NCBI RefSeq assembly: GCF_002967075.1
Contig: NZ_PUGE01000003.1
Location: 1-64,000, forward strand
DNA from: Corynebacterium sp. J010B-136
GTDB taxonomy: Bacteria; Actinomycetota; Actinomycetes; Mycobacteriales; Mycobacteriaceae
Direction: 5' to 3'
DNA: 64,000 nucleotides
In this document: positions 1-8,855 of the stretch, one piece after another
Numbering within the stretch: position 1 is the first letter of the stretch
How the letters are laid out: the number at the start of each line of letters is the position of its first letter
Program-made: the position numbers and the translations under genes
Notes under the pieces: generated by a model
The model's input: only the letters and a program-made list of their open reading frames with translations
Databases searched by the model: none
What the model was told of the DNA's origin: nothing

Positions 1-794
1 TTCAGCCACTGGGTGATGGTGCCTTCAGTGACAGACTCACCGAGTTCTGGCATCTCCACATCGGTAGCGTCGCCAGAAGCTGCTGGTGCAGACTCCTCAG
101 AAGCGGACTCTTCCTCTTCTGCAGCTGGCTCTTTCTTAGCTGGTGCTTCTTCCTTAGGTTCAGCCTTTGGCTCTTCCTTCTTTTCGGAAGCAGCTGGCTT
201 GGCGTTGCCGTCGCCGATGCGTGCGATGACTGCTCCGACGTCGATGGTGTCATCTTCGTCAGCGAGGATTTCTACCAGGGTGCCTGCGACTGGGGATGGG
301 ATCTCGGTATCGACCTTGTCGGTGGAGACCTCAAGCAGTGGCTCATCTACTTCGACGGTGTCGCCGACGGACTTCAGCCACTGGGTGATGGTGCCTTCAG
401 TGACAGACTCACCGAGTTCTGGCATCTCCACATCGGTAGCGTCGCCAGATGCAGCTGGTGCAGACTCCTCAGAAGCGGACTCTTCCTCTTCTGCAGCCGG
501 CTCTTCAGCTGGAGCTTCCTCCTTCGCAGGAGTGTCGGAAGAACCGGTGGACTCACCCTCCTCACCAATGATTGCGATGACAGCGCCGACGTCAATGGTG
601 TCGTCTTCTTCTGCCTTAATTTCCAGCAAGGTACCGGATACTGGAGAAGGAATCTCAGTATCAACCTTGTCGGTGGAAACCTCGAGCAACGGTTCGTCTG
701 CTTCGACGGTGTCGCCGACGGACTTCAGCCACTGGGTAATAGTGCCCTCTGTTACGGACTCGCCCAGCTCGGGCATCTCAACGGAGTACGCCAT
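1..794 (-). CDS. aceF: Dihydrolipoamide acyltransferase E2 (partial, multi-lipoyl N-terminus)
   Basis: This is the N-terminal part of the E2 core subunit of a 2-oxoacid dehydrogenase; the rest lies beyond the left window edge. Two complete lipoyl domains and the beginning of a third are visible, each opening with [25 protein letters not shown] sequence. The lipoyl-lysine motif STDKVDTE gives Lys43 in domain 1 and about Lys160 in domain 2. The domains are joined by Ala/Glu/Ser-rich flexible linkers. The start is the ATG at 794, with AAGGAG at 806-811 upstream. In C. glutamicum the single such E2 (AceF, often annotated SucB) serves pyruvate dehydrogenase in a mixed PDH/ODH complex; I infer the same role here. 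The three domain copies are nearly identical in DNA over about 125 bp. Confidence 0.9.
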   Translation of the reverse strand, partial: MAYSVEMPELGESVTEGTITQWLKSVGDTVEADEPLLEVSTDKVDTEIPSPVSGTLLEIKAEEDDTIDVGAVIAIIGEEGESTGSSDTPAKEEAPAEEPAAEEEESASEESAPAASGDATDVEMPELGESVTEGTITQWLKSVGDTVEVDEPLLEVSTDKVDTEIPSPVAGTLVEILADEDDTIDVGAVIARIGDGNAKPAASEKKEEPKAEPKEEAPAKKEPAAEEEESASEESAPAASGDATDVEMPELGESVTEGTITQWL

Positions 795-1106
795 GAGTAA
801 TAAGACTCCTTGAACATTGTAAGAATTTATGGAAGCTTTTAGCCCAGACTACCGCGTAGGCTATTACGTTGCCCGCAGGAGTCCCCTTAAACCTTTGAGG
901 AGGGTTCCGGCTAGCCCCGATTTTAACCCCGCGTAAACGGATATGGGTTGCTTTCAACAGCTTATTGTATGCCGTTTTGATTTTAAATGTTTGCAATGGT
1001 GAATTTCTTTGGGCATACAAAAGTTTGATACATCGTCTGTTTCTTGGGGGTAGCTAGTCGCACACAGGGCTCGCGACATATGGCAGCAGCGAGAAGACGC
1101 AATGAC

Positions 1107-1112
1107 TAGAAT
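1107..1112 (+). promoter_or_regulatory. -10 hexamer TAGAAT before the 1121 gene
   Basis: TAGAAT ends 8 nt before the GTG at 1121 and there is no good Shine-Dalgarno, so transcription probably starts at or next to the start codon (leaderless mRNA). This is an inference from spacing. Confidence 0.4.
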
Positions 1113-1120
1113 GGACGATT

Positions 1121-1546
1121 GTGTTTAACCCTTTTCGCAGAAATAGGTCGAAGTCGACCTTGAAGCCGCCACGTGCCCCCGGCGATACTATTCGTCAGCA
1201 CGATGCCCAGGAGCTTCGCGCGTGGGCTGCGGGCCGAGCATTTGTCGAAGCCTTCGTGGAACCAGAAACGGTGGTCAACGAAATGTCGGTTGTGCTGGTC
1301 GACGAATCGGGACAATTCATTCGCCGTCCCATCGGTGGGCCCAAAGGCATTGATGCCGTAGCTAAGCTTTTAGGCTGTCCCGTCTATGATGTTGAAGAAA
1401 CTGGCTATCCGCAACGGATGCGCGAGCGCTTAGAGCGGGAGCGGATTTTGCGCAGGCGCGAAGAACAACGCCAACGCCGTAAGGACTTCGAAGCGCGGGA
1501 AGCGCGCCGCAAAGCGCAAGAGGCCCAAGAAAACGAGGGCTCGTAA
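1121..1546 (+). CDS. Conserved hypothetical protein with charged C-terminal helix
   Basis: The 141-residue product has a compact N-terminal half and, from about residue 98 onward, an Arg/Glu/Gln-rich stretch (RMRERLERERILRRREEQ...) that should form a long charged helix or coiled coil. No signal peptide, membrane segment or catalytic motif is visible. The gene lies between aceF (divergent) and pepA (convergent) and ends in a strong bidirectional terminator. An orthologous small gene occupies this place in C. glutamicum as far as I recall. The GTG at 1121 is chosen because a -10-like TAGAAT sits 8 nt upstream. The function is unknown. Confidence 0.7.
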   Translation: MFNPFRRNRSKSTLKPPRAPGDTIRQHDAQELRAWAAGRAFVEAFVEPETVVNEMSVVLVDESGQFIRRPIGGPKGIDAVAKLLGCPVYDVEETGYPQRMRERLERERILRRREEQRQRRKDFEAREARRKAQEAQENEGS

Positions 1547-1586
1547 AAATGTCCGTGCCACACAAGACGTGGCACGGACATTTTTA
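1544..1586. terminator. Bidirectional intrinsic terminator
   Basis: A perfect inverted repeat (arm GTCCGTGCCAC at 1551-1561, partner at 1569-1579, 7-nt loop) is flanked by AAAAA on the left and TTTTT on the right. It sits between two convergent genes and can end transcription from both sides. Confidence 0.95.
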
Positions 1587-1619
1587 CGGGGGTCTCGCTA
1601 GGACAACGTTGTAGTCGTC

Positions 1620-3107
1620 TTAGCTATCTTTTTCCGCAGCGATATCTTGCAGTGCCGCGATGATAGTGCGCGCAGGAACACCGGTTGCGCGCGGAGTGGT
1701 GTAGCCACGAGCAGCGCCGCCATTCCAGGATGGGCCAGCTACGTCAATGTGTGCCCACTGCACATCATCGGTGACGAACTGTGACAGGTAGGTACCGGCG
1801 AATTGCATGCCGCCTTCACGTTTGGCGTTGATATTGCGGATATCAGCAGCCTTAGACTTGATTTCCTCATCGTGTTCTTCAAGCAGCGGCACAGCCCAAG
1901 CATTCTCACCAACTGCGCGGCCAATCTCAGCGACGCGGTCGCGGAAGTCCTCAGAGCCCATGACACCAGCGGTGCGGGAGCCTAAAGCCACCATCTGCGC
2001 GCCGGTCAAAGTTGCGGTTTCAATCAAGTAATCCGGGTTGTCTTCGCAGGCACGCGCGATGGCATCGGCAAGCACCAAGCGTCCCTCGGCATCGGTGTTA
2101 AGAACTTCTGAGGTCAAGCCGCCGTAGTGAGTGATGACATCGCCAGGGCGCGTTGCATCGCCCGAAGGCATATTCTCTGCCAACGGCAGGAAAGCGGTGA
2201 CCTTAACCGGGATCTCCAGCTTCGCAGCGGCAATCGTTGCACCCGCGACGGCAGCGGAACCACCCATATCCGAAATCATGTCCCACATGCCAGCACCTGG
2301 CTTAATGGAAATACCACCGGTATCAAAGGTAATTCCCTTGCCCACCAAAGCGACTGACTTCTTGGCCTTCTTTGGACTCCAGCTCAAACGCACCAGGCGA
2401 GGTGCACGTGCAGAGCCCTGACCAACGGACAAGATGCCGCCGAAGCCCTGCTTCTTTAGTTCCTTTTCGTCTAAGACCTCAACCTCTAGGCCTGCCTTGG
2501 TCCCTTGCTCCTTGAGGTACTTTGCATAAGACGCAGGGTAGAGCTCATTCGATGGGGTATTGGTTAAGGTGCGGGCAAAAGCGACTGCTTCCGCGCCGAT
2601 AACAGCGGCCTCGAAGACTTCTTTGTCTTCTTTAGAGACCACGGTGATCTTCACTGGTGCCTCATCGGCATCTGCCTCAGTCGAGCGAATTCCACGGGTG
2701 GAGTAGCCGCCCAAGATTAGACCTTCAACTGCGGCTGCAAGACCAAAGTCTGAAATCGTGGTGGCAACATGCTTTTGGCCAACCAAAGCACGCGCAACGC
2801 TACCGGCGGCGCGGCGCAGGGCTTCATCGTCAAGCTTTTCTGGGTTACCCAAACCAACCGCGACAACCGACTCCGCGTTAACACCCTTAGGCGCTGGGAT
2901 ACGCGTGATTTCACCCGGCTTGCCCTTTGCGCCTACGGAAGAAAGAGCCTGCAAGGTTGCTTTGAGCTCAGAGCTTCCCAGCAATGCAGTTCCTGGTAGC
3001 TCCAGGCCCTCTTCGCCTTGGAAAGCGGCGATAACCAGGATATTCGCCTTGGATGGAGTCTTCTTCTCTAGCTTTACGGTGGGCAAAGCTGATGCCACGA
3101 CAGTCAC
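1620..3107 (-). CDS. pepA: Leucyl aminopeptidase (M17 family)
   Basis: This cytosolic dizinc/dimanganese aminopeptidase removes N-terminal residues from peptides. At 495 residues it has the family length. The metal and catalytic region reads VGKGITFDTGG (catalytic Lys257, metal Asp262), followed by SDMGG around 279-283 and the family signature NTDAEGRL at 337-344, which carries the metal ligands Asp and Glu and the catalytic Arg. The start is the GTG at 3107, preceded by AAGGAGG about 8 nt upstream on the minus strand. It is transcribed divergently from ilvE, as in C. glutamicum, and convergently with the hypothetical gene at 1121. Confidence 0.96.
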   Translation of the reverse strand: MTVVASALPTVKLEKKTPSKANILVIAAFQGEEGLELPGTALLGSSELKATLQALSSVGAKGKPGEITRIPAPKGVNAESVVAVGLGNPEKLDDEALRRAAGSVARALVGQKHVATTISDFGLAAAVEGLILGGYSTRGIRSTEADADEAPVKITVVSKEDKEVFEAAVIGAEAVAFARTLTNTPSNELYPASYAKYLKEQGTKAGLEVEVLDEKELKKQGFGGILSVGQGSARAPRLVRLSWSPKKAKKSVALVGKGITFDTGGISIKPGAGMWDMISDMGGSAAVAGATIAAAKLEIPVKVTAFLPLAENMPSGDATRPGDVITHYGGLTSEVLNTDAEGRLVLADAIARACEDNPDYLIETATLTGAQMVALGSRTAGVMGSEDFRDRVAEIGRAVGENAWAVPLLEEHDEEIKSKAADIRNINAKREGGMQFAGTYLSQFVTDDVQWAHIDVAGPSWNGGAARGYTTPRATGVPARTIIAALQDIAAEKDS

Positions 3108-3190
3108 GTGTATGTCCTCCTTGAAGGGATTTTAGAAAATTATCTAACCTCCAAGCTTAACCAAGAATGCAAAGGAGTATGTTAGAGGCC

Positions 3191-4294
3191 ATGACTTCGC
3201 TTACATATTCCGTAAATCCGTCCCCTAATCCCACTTCGGAAGAACGTTTGGCCGAAATTTTGGCCAATCCTGGTTTTGGCCAGCACTTCACCGATCACAT
3301 GGTCACCATCGATTGGAACGAGGAGAAGGGCTGGCATGATGCGCAGGTGCGCCCTTATGAAGCCCTTCCGATGGACCCAGCAACCACCGTGTTGCATTAC
3401 GGACAGGCGATTTTCGAAGGCATCAAGGCTTACCGTCAGGCAGATGGTTCCGTTGCCACCTTCCGCCCAGAGCGCAACGGTGAGCGCCTGATGCGCTCGG
3501 CAGAGCGTCTGGCGATGCCGCAGTTGCCTGTCGATGACTTCGTGGAGTCCCTTCACCAGCTCGTCGAGATTGACCAGGCCTGGGTTCCTGCGGCCGGTGG
3601 GGAAGCAGCGTTGTACCTGCGTCCATTTATGATCTCGACTGAGGTTTCCTTGGGCGTTGCTCCAGCGAATACCTACCGTTACTTTGTTATCGCCTCGCCT
3701 GCTGGCGCTTACTTCAAGGGCGGCATCAAGCCGGTTTCGGTGTGGCTGTCGACTGACTACGTTCGCGCAGCACCAGGTGGCACTGGCGCCGCGAAATTTG
3801 CTGGCAACTACGCAGGTTCCTTACTGGCGCAGGCCCAAGCGGAAGAAAAGGGCTGCGACCAGGTTGTCTGGCTCGATGGTATTGAGCGCAAGTACATCGA
3901 GGAAATGGGCGGCATGAACCTGTTCTTCGTTTACGGCTCCGGCGATGATGCCACCGTTGTCACCCCAGCCCTGTCAGGTTCTTTGCTCGCGGGTATTACC
4001 CGTGAGTCTTTGCTGCAGGTCGCTGAAGATATGGGCCTGAAAGTCGAAGAGCGCCGCATCACTGCGCAAGAATGGCGCGACGATGCTGAATCTGGCGCGA
4101 TGACCGAAGCCTTCGCCGCTGGTACCGCTGCGGTTATTACCCCTGTTGGCAAGGTCTTGGGCAATGACGTCGATTTCCAGGTCAACAACAATGAGGCCGG
4201 CGAAATCACCATGGCTTTGCGTGAGCGCCTCACCGGTATCCAGCACGGCGCGGTTGAAGACACCCACGGCTGGTTGCACACCTTGGTGAAGTAG
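3191..4294 (+). CDS. ilvE: Branched-chain amino acid aminotransferase
   Basis: This PLP enzyme interconverts leucine, isoleucine and valine with their 2-oxoacids, using glutamate/2-oxoglutarate. The 367-residue sequence aligns closely with C. glutamicum IlvE as I remember it: DHMVTIDWN near the N-terminus, HYGQAIFEGIKAYR, and GGTGAAKFAGNYA, which holds the Schiff-base Lys202. Other fold IV marks are EEMGGMNLFFVY and GTAAVITPVG. Three in-frame ATGs exist (3167, 3179, 3191); 3191 is preferred because AAAGGAG at 3171-3177 fits it best and the protein then begins MTSL as in relatives. It is a single gene ended by a terminator at 4325. Confidence 0.96.
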   Translation: MTSLTYSVNPSPNPTSEERLAEILANPGFGQHFTDHMVTIDWNEEKGWHDAQVRPYEALPMDPATTVLHYGQAIFEGIKAYRQADGSVATFRPERNGERLMRSAERLAMPQLPVDDFVESLHQLVEIDQAWVPAAGGEAALYLRPFMISTEVSLGVAPANTYRYFVIASPAGAYFKGGIKPVSVWLSTDYVRAAPGGTGAAKFAGNYAGSLLAQAQAEEKGCDQVVWLDGIERKYIEEMGGMNLFFVYGSGDDATVVTPALSGSLLAGITRESLLQVAEDMGLKVEERRITAQEWRDDAESGAMTEAFAAGTAAVITPVGKVLGNDVDFQVNNNEAGEITMALRERLTGIQHGAVEDTHGWLHTLVK

Positions 4295-4324
4295 AAATAC
4301 TTTAAGTCTTAACGTTTAAGCGAA

Positions 4325-4364
4325 AGTCCCGTTAGAAGAATACTTCTAACGGGACTAACTTTTA
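4325..4364. terminator. Intrinsic terminator between ilvE and cobT
   Basis: A 14-bp perfect stem (AGTCCCGTTAGAAG at 4325-4338, partner at 4343-4356) with a 4-nt loop is followed by AACTTTTA. It lies between convergent ilvE and the cobT-like gene. Confidence 0.9.
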
Positions 4365-4400
4365 CCAGGGCCGAACGGCACTGAATCAAAGCGATTGGAT

Positions 4401-5405
4401 TCAATCCTGGTTCAAGGCATTGGAGACGCTCACAACTTCATCGCCAACCAGCTCGATGCTTGAGCGAATCAAAGGCAACGCAGCGAGTGCACCGAGGCCC
4501 TGACCTGCAGACATATCGAGGTTAAGTAGGGGAGTCAGCTCTAAGTCTTGCAGCGCTAGGACATGGGCAGGCTCAGCGGTGACATCGGCGGCAAAGCACC
4601 AAGATGCAGTTCCAGGAGCCATGCGCTCTGCCAGCGTTGCAGCCACAGCAGTGAACATGCCCGAAATCAGCACGGGGGTTCGTCGCGTGGCTGCCTGCGC
4701 AATCAATGCGGCCTCGGCAGCTAAATCCGCGTTACCAATGATTTGCAATAGCTCTTGCGGGCTGGTGGCAAAATTACGAGCCCTAAACATGGCATCGCGT
4801 ATTACCGCAACCTTGGTCTTCCACATGGCATCAGTAGTGCCCGAACCCGGGCCTACGATGGCTACCGGTTCGGTGCGCGACAGCACACCCATCACCGCGG
4901 CAGCGACTGTGGAATTAGCCACCGCCAGATCGGCAGGGATAAGCAGGTCTGTACCTGCATCGATTTCGCGATCGGCGGTGTTCATGCCCAGTTCCATGGC
5001 CGATTGTAGCTGCTCAGGTGACAGACCATTTTCCACGTCAATCGCTCCAGAGGTGATATCCGTCTTGAGCAATTCGACGCTGGCATCGGCAGCAATTGCT
5101 AGTCGATGCACCGGGCCGATACTCGCCTCGACTTCCGCAACCTGCTCACCGGTGGCTTCAGGGGCATACGCCGAAAGACCGTGTCCTTGGAAAGTGCGCT
5201 GGGCGATGCCATTTTCACTGGCAAAAACAATAACGCGAACACGCTGTAGCGCAAGTGGTGGAACTTGCGCTTGGCAACTAGCTAACCACAGCGCAGGATC
5301 CGCAAATTTCCCTAAGCTCAGCCCCCGCGGCGTGGCATGTAGTGCAGTAGCAACTGCGGCGCGGGCTTGTGCATCGGGTGCAGGAACAGCGGGAAAATCA
5401 AGCAT
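4401..5405 (-). CDS. cobT: CobT-like nicotinate-nucleotide:dimethylbenzimidazole phosphoribosyltransferase, divergent
   Basis: The 334-residue protein has the CobT layout: DITSGAIDVENG-like segments, a glycine-rich GPGSGTTDAMWKTKVAVIRDA region, and a C-terminal LNLDMSAGQGLGALAALPL segment. CobT makes the lower-ligand nucleotide alpha-ribazole phosphate for cobalamin. Two conserved motifs are altered here. The usual GEMGIGNTT is replaced by IPADLAVANST, and the C-terminal LGEG motif, whose Glu is the catalytic base in the Salmonella enzyme, reads SAGQG, so Glu has become Gln. Neither cobU nor cobS is adjacent. The protein may be inactive, act on another base, or have a changed mechanism. The family call is good; the activity is doubtful. 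Confidence 0.75.
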   Translation of the reverse strand: MLDFPAVPAPDAQARAAVATALHATPRGLSLGKFADPALWLASCQAQVPPLALQRVRVIVFASENGIAQRTFQGHGLSAYAPEATGEQVAEVEASIGPVHRLAIAADASVELLKTDITSGAIDVENGLSPEQLQSAMELGMNTADREIDAGTDLLIPADLAVANSTVAAAVMGVLSRTEPVAIVGPGSGTTDAMWKTKVAVIRDAMFRARNFATSPQELLQIIGNADLAAEAALIAQAATRRTPVLISGMFTAVAATLAERMAPGTASWCFAADVTAEPAHVLALQDLELTPLLNLDMSAGQGLGALAALPLIRSSIELVGDEVVSVSNALNQD

Positions 5406-5414
5406 GGATAAATT

Positions 5415-6125
5415 TTAGCGCTTCACGCGTGGACGAGGAGTACGCCACTTGTATGGCTGGGTTGCACGCGAGTACGCGTAAAAGCCCAGGGAAACACCAG
5501 CTTCGGTAGTGCCTGGGAAGGCCTTGCGTACTGCCTTGTTGGAAGAACGTCCCAGGTAGATACCTTCTACCAACAAGACCACGATGAAGACCATGGCCAC
5601 GATGGAAGAGATATTGGCAAAGGAAGGAGCAACGGTACCTAAGAACATGATCAGCAGCATGACCAATGCTGCCGGCATTGCCCATTCGTTGATAAAGCGA
5701 CGTGAGTCTACCCAGTCACGGACAAACGCACGCACTTCGCCCTTATCGCGCGGCATCAAGTAGCGCTCATCGCCAGCTGCCATACGTTCTTGGGTGACGC
5801 GGTTTTGCTCGCGTCGCTGCTCGCGCTCTTGCTGCTTGTACTGCTTCCACTCTTCCTTAGACATGGATGCCTTAAGCTTCTTGCGGTTTTGCGCCATTTG
5901 CGCCGAGGAGACTCCACGCGGATCACGCTTAACGCCACGTGCGATTTCCTGCTCATCACGCTTCGGGGTAGGACGTCCCTTTGGAGGGGTATAGCCCTTA
6001 GGGAGATTGCCTTCGGTTTCACTGGACTCGAGGGAGGAGGCATCTACTTCGTTGGTTTGAGAGTTTTTATTCTCAAAAACGGAGGAGCCATCTGACTTAG
6101 AATCTTTTTGCCACGGTAACTTCAC
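5415..6125 (-). CDS. DUF3043 family membrane protein
   Basis: The N-terminal 120 residues are basic and hydrophilic (KRDEQEIARGVKRDPRGVSSAQM..., SKEEWKQYKQQEREQ), followed by RYLMPRDKGEVRAFVRDWVDSRR and two hydrophobic helices (about AMPAALVMLLIMFLGTVAPSF and ISSIVAMVFIVVLLVEGIYLG). This is the DUF3043 pattern; its function is not established. The frame is open back to 6251, but I choose the GTG at 6125 (236 aa), giving VKLPWQK as in relatives, because a -10 hexamer TAACCT lies exactly 7 nt before it. It ends 9 bp from cobT and may be cotranscribed with it. Confidence 0.8.
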   Translation of the reverse strand: MKLPWQKDSKSDGSSVFENKNSQTNEVDASSLESSETEGNLPKGYTPPKGRPTPKRDEQEIARGVKRDPRGVSSAQMAQNRKKLKASMSKEEWKQYKQQEREQRREQNRVTQERMAAGDERYLMPRDKGEVRAFVRDWVDSRRFINEWAMPAALVMLLIMFLGTVAPSFANISSIVAMVFIVVLLVEGIYLGRSSNKAVRKAFPGTTEAGVSLGFYAYSRATQPYKWRTPRPRVKR

Positions 6126-6132
6126 AGTGCTT

Positions 6133-6138
6133 AGGTTA
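6133..6138 (-). promoter_or_regulatory. -10 hexamer TAACCT, leaderless start of the DUF3043 gene
   Basis: Read on the minus strand, TAACCT is followed by 7 nt and then the GTG at 6125. No Shine-Dalgarno precedes that codon. The arrangement suggests a leaderless transcript. Confidence 0.5.
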
Positions 6139-6414
6139 CAAGGCTTTGCCCCAAAGGTGACAATAGCCTCGGGTGTATACGGGGAATAATCCAGGACTAT
6201 TCCGGGAATAGTTGTCGTATCTTTAGCGTTGTGCAATATAGCCATTGCCATACTCGGGTAAAAATTTATCGACGTTCTTTTGCGAAAATTTAAATCAGAG
6301 TAGGGTAGAGGATTATCAGACTGGATAGAAAGTACGGATTTTCCGGACTCTCTATGATGGTCACAGACGATGTATCACACAATTCGACACTCTCGTTTAA
6401 GTTAGGGGAGAAAC

Positions 6415-6759
6415 ATGACTGCTCCAGCATCTGCAACTGGTGTAATTTTGACCGAGGCTGCTGCTTCTAAGGCAAAGTCTTTGCTTGATCAGGAAGGTCG
6501 CGATGACCTCTCCTTGCGTATCGCGGTACAGCCGGGTGGCTGCGCTGGCTTGCGCTACCAGCTTTACTTCGATGACCGCACCTTGGATGGTGACAAGGTT
6601 GAGACCATCGGTGGCGTTAACCTGGTTGTTGACAAGATGAGCGTTCCTTACCTGATGGGCGCAAAGATTGACTTTGCAGACACCATCGAGCAGCAGGGCT
6701 TTACCATCGATAACCCTAACGCTGGCGGTTCCTGCGCCTGTGGTGACTCCTTTAACTAA
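6415..6759 (+). CDS. A-type iron-sulfur cluster carrier (HesB/IscA/ErpA family)
   Basis: The 114-residue protein carries the three conserved cysteines of A-type carriers: Cys43 in QPGGCAGLRY and Cys107/Cys109 in GGSCACGDSF. These bind an Fe-S cluster for delivery to target enzymes in the cytosol. RBS AGGGGAG ends 4 nt before the ATG. A TATGAT hexamer at 6353-6358 is a plausible -10 element. The gene next to ltsA is conserved in C. glutamicum and M. tuberculosis (HesB-like protein). It is monocistronic, ending at a strong terminator. ErpA or IscA identity cannot be settled from sequence alone. Confidence 0.92.
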   Translation: MTAPASATGVILTEAAASKAKSLLDQEGRDDLSLRIAVQPGGCAGLRYQLYFDDRTLDGDKVETIGGVNLVVDKMSVPYLMGAKIDFADTIEQQGFTIDNPNAGGSCACGDSFN

Positions 6760-6780
6760 GGCAACCTAAAAATAAATAAA

Positions 6781-6832
6781 GCTCAGCGGCCTTCACTACT
6801 TTCTTCAAAGTGTGGAGGCCGCTGAGCTTTTC
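6781..6832. terminator. Intrinsic terminator after the HesB gene
   Basis: A 12-bp perfect stem (GCTCAGCGGCCT at 6781-6792, partner 6816-6827) with further pairing in the loop is preceded by AATAAA and followed by TTTTCTC. It probably works in both directions. Confidence 0.92.
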
Positions 6833-6868
6833 TCTATCGTCACTACCCAGCGAACACCGCTAGGTAGT

Positions 6869-6924
6869 ACGCATTTACGTAGCGCGCGACGCGGGATAAC
6901 ACGCATTTACCTAACGCGCGACGC
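6869..6924. repeat. Two direct 24-bp repeats between HesB gene and ltsA
   Basis: The unit ACGCATTTAC..CGCGCGACGC occurs at 6869-6892 and again at 6901-6924 with two mismatches. The second copy also forms an inverted repeat with GCGCGTTACCTAG just downstream (to 6943), so the array can fold near the 3' end of ltsA. The role is unknown; it may help terminate ltsA. Confidence 0.6.
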
Positions 6925-6938
6925 TAGGAGCGCGTTAC

Positions 6939-8855
6939 CTAGAGCTTGACTGGGTAATCTTGGCGCTCGATATTCGGGTCGATGCGCTTTTCGACGAAAA
7001 TGCCGTGCCAGATCATAAAGGACAGCACGGTCCACAAACGGCGTGAGTGATCAGAGATGCCGTCACGGTGTTCCTTGAGCATTTCAAGAACGGCCGCGCG
7101 ATCGAAGATGTCATCAGTTTGCGATTGGTTAATCGTATCTTGTGCCCAACCGAAGAGTTCGTCACCAGCGAGCCAGTGGCGCATTGGAACTGGGAAGCCC
7201 AACTTCTTGCGGTGGAGAACATGTGGGGGAACGATCTGCTCGAGAGCCTTGCGCAATGCGTACTTGGTGGTGCCATGCGCAATCTTGTATTCGTGCGGGA
7301 TGGTCTCCGCTACCTTGAATACTTCCTTATCCAAAAATGGCACGCGCAGTTCCAAAGAGTTGGCCATATTCATCTTGTCAGCCTTGACTAGGATGTCGCC
7401 GCGCATCCAGGTAAACAAATCTAGGTGCTGCATGCGAGCGACTGGATCCATGTGCTCAGACTGTGCGTAGATGGGCGCGGTGACCTCTTCATGGTTCCAC
7501 TCTGGACGTGCCCAAGGAATCACGCGCTTAAGTTGCTCATAGTTAAAGGAGCGAGCATTGCCGTAGTAGCGCTGTTCCATGGTCATGGAGCCACGCTCCA
7601 GCAAGGACTTGCCCTTCATGCCGTCAGGCAAGATTCGGGATAGCTTGCCCAGGCCCTGACGCAGTGGGGAAGGGATCTTCTCAAAAGGAGCCAAGGAAAG
7701 TGGCTCCTTATAAATGGTGTAGCCACCAAAGAGTTCGTCCGCACCTTCGCCGGAGAGCACTACCTTGACGTGCTTACGGGCTTCCGCGGCGACGAAATAT
7801 AGCGGAACCAGTGATGGGTCAGCTACTGGATTATCCAGGTACCACATGATCTTCGGAATCGCGTCGGCATATTCTTCAGGGGAAACGACCTTAACAATGT
7901 GCTCAGCACCGATAGCTGCAGCAGATTCAGCTGCGACATCTACCTCGGAGTAGCCCTCGCGTTCAAAACCAGTAGTAAAGGTCAACAAGTCTGGGTTATG
8001 GCGCTTGGCCAAAGCGGCAATAGCAGTGGAGTCAATACCGCCAGAGAGGAAAGAGCCGACGGTGACGTCTGCGCGCATGTGCTTAGCCACGCTGTCTTCC
8101 AAAGCTTCGGCGATGCGGTCGTAAAGCTTCTGCTCGTCTTCGACTTTCTCAGTCCGGAACTCAGGCTTGAAGTAGCGGTCGGATACAACCTTGCCGCCAG
8201 GGGACAAGGTAACCGTGCAACCCGATTCCACACGCTGAATATTGGCGTGCAGGGACTCTGGCTCTGGCACATACTGAAGATCGACATAGTGCTCGATAGC
8301 GCGCTTGTCTAGGCTCAGGTCTAGATTCAGAGCGTCAGCCATGTCAAGGATGGACTTCATCTCGGACGCAAAGACGGTGCCCGCCTCGGTGGTCGCGTAG
8401 TACAAAGGCTTGATGCCGAACTGGTCACGGGCTGCGAACATGACCTTATTCTCGGTATCCCAGATGACGATGCCGAACATGCCGCGAAGATGATTCACAA
8501 CATCTTTGCCCCAGTGGTGGTAGCCAACCACGATAGGTTCCCCGTCACCTTCAGTGTTGAAGGTATAGCCGTAGCCCTTGAGCTCTTCGCGCAACTCAAT
8601 GTAGTTGTAGATCTCACCGTTGAAGGTCATCGCGTAGCGCTCAGGATTATCTTCTGGGCCCCAGCGAAGAGGCTGGTGGGAGTGCTCCAAGTCGATAATC
8701 GACAAGCGGTTAAAGCCAAAGACCGCATCATCGTCGTTCCACGTGCCTGCGGCATCTGGCCCGCGGTGGTACATGCATTCCAGGCTTCCTTCAACTGCAT
8801 TCACAAACTGTGCAGCGGTGCCCTTTGCGGTGAGCATGCTTAAGAGTCCACACAT
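6939..8855 (-). CDS. ltsA: LtsA glutamine amidotransferase (asparagine synthetase-like; mDAP amidation)
   Basis: The 638-residue protein has an N-terminal class II glutaminase domain beginning MCGLLSM, with catalytic Cys2 after Met removal, plus NGEIYNY and RDQFGIKPLYY. A C-terminal synthetase domain carries the PP-loop FLSGGIDST and GEGADELFGGY. In C. glutamicum LtsA amidates meso-diaminopimelate of peptidoglycan and its loss gives lysozyme and temperature sensitivity; this is from the literature. The start ATG at 8855 has AAGGAG upstream. The gene is divergent from ctaC across a 381-bp region. Confidence 0.94.
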   Translation of the reverse strand: MCGLLSMLTAKGTAAQFVNAVEGSLECMYHRGPDAAGTWNDDDAVFGFNRLSIIDLEHSHQPLRWGPEDNPERYAMTFNGEIYNYIELREELKGYGYTFNTEGDGEPIVVGYHHWGKDVVNHLRGMFGIVIWDTENKVMFAARDQFGIKPLYYATTEAGTVFASEMKSILDMADALNLDLSLDKRAIEHYVDLQYVPEPESLHANIQRVESGCTVTLSPGGKVVSDRYFKPEFRTEKVEDEQKLYDRIAEALEDSVAKHMRADVTVGSFLSGGIDSTAIAALAKRHNPDLLTFTTGFEREGYSEVDVAAESAAAIGAEHIVKVVSPEEYADAIPKIMWYLDNPVADPSLVPLYFVAAEARKHVKVVLSGEGADELFGGYTIYKEPLSLAPFEKIPSPLRQGLGKLSRILPDGMKGKSLLERGSMTMEQRYYGNARSFNYEQLKRVIPWARPEWNHEEVTAPIYAQSEHMDPVARMQHLDLFTWMRGDILVKADKMNMANSLELRVPFLDKEVFKVAETIPHEYKIAHGTTKYALRKALEQIVPPHVLHRKKLGFPVPMRHWLAGDELFGWAQDTINQSQTDDIFDRAAVLEMLKEHRDGISDHSRRLWTVLSFMIWHGIFVEKRIDPNIERQDYPVKL

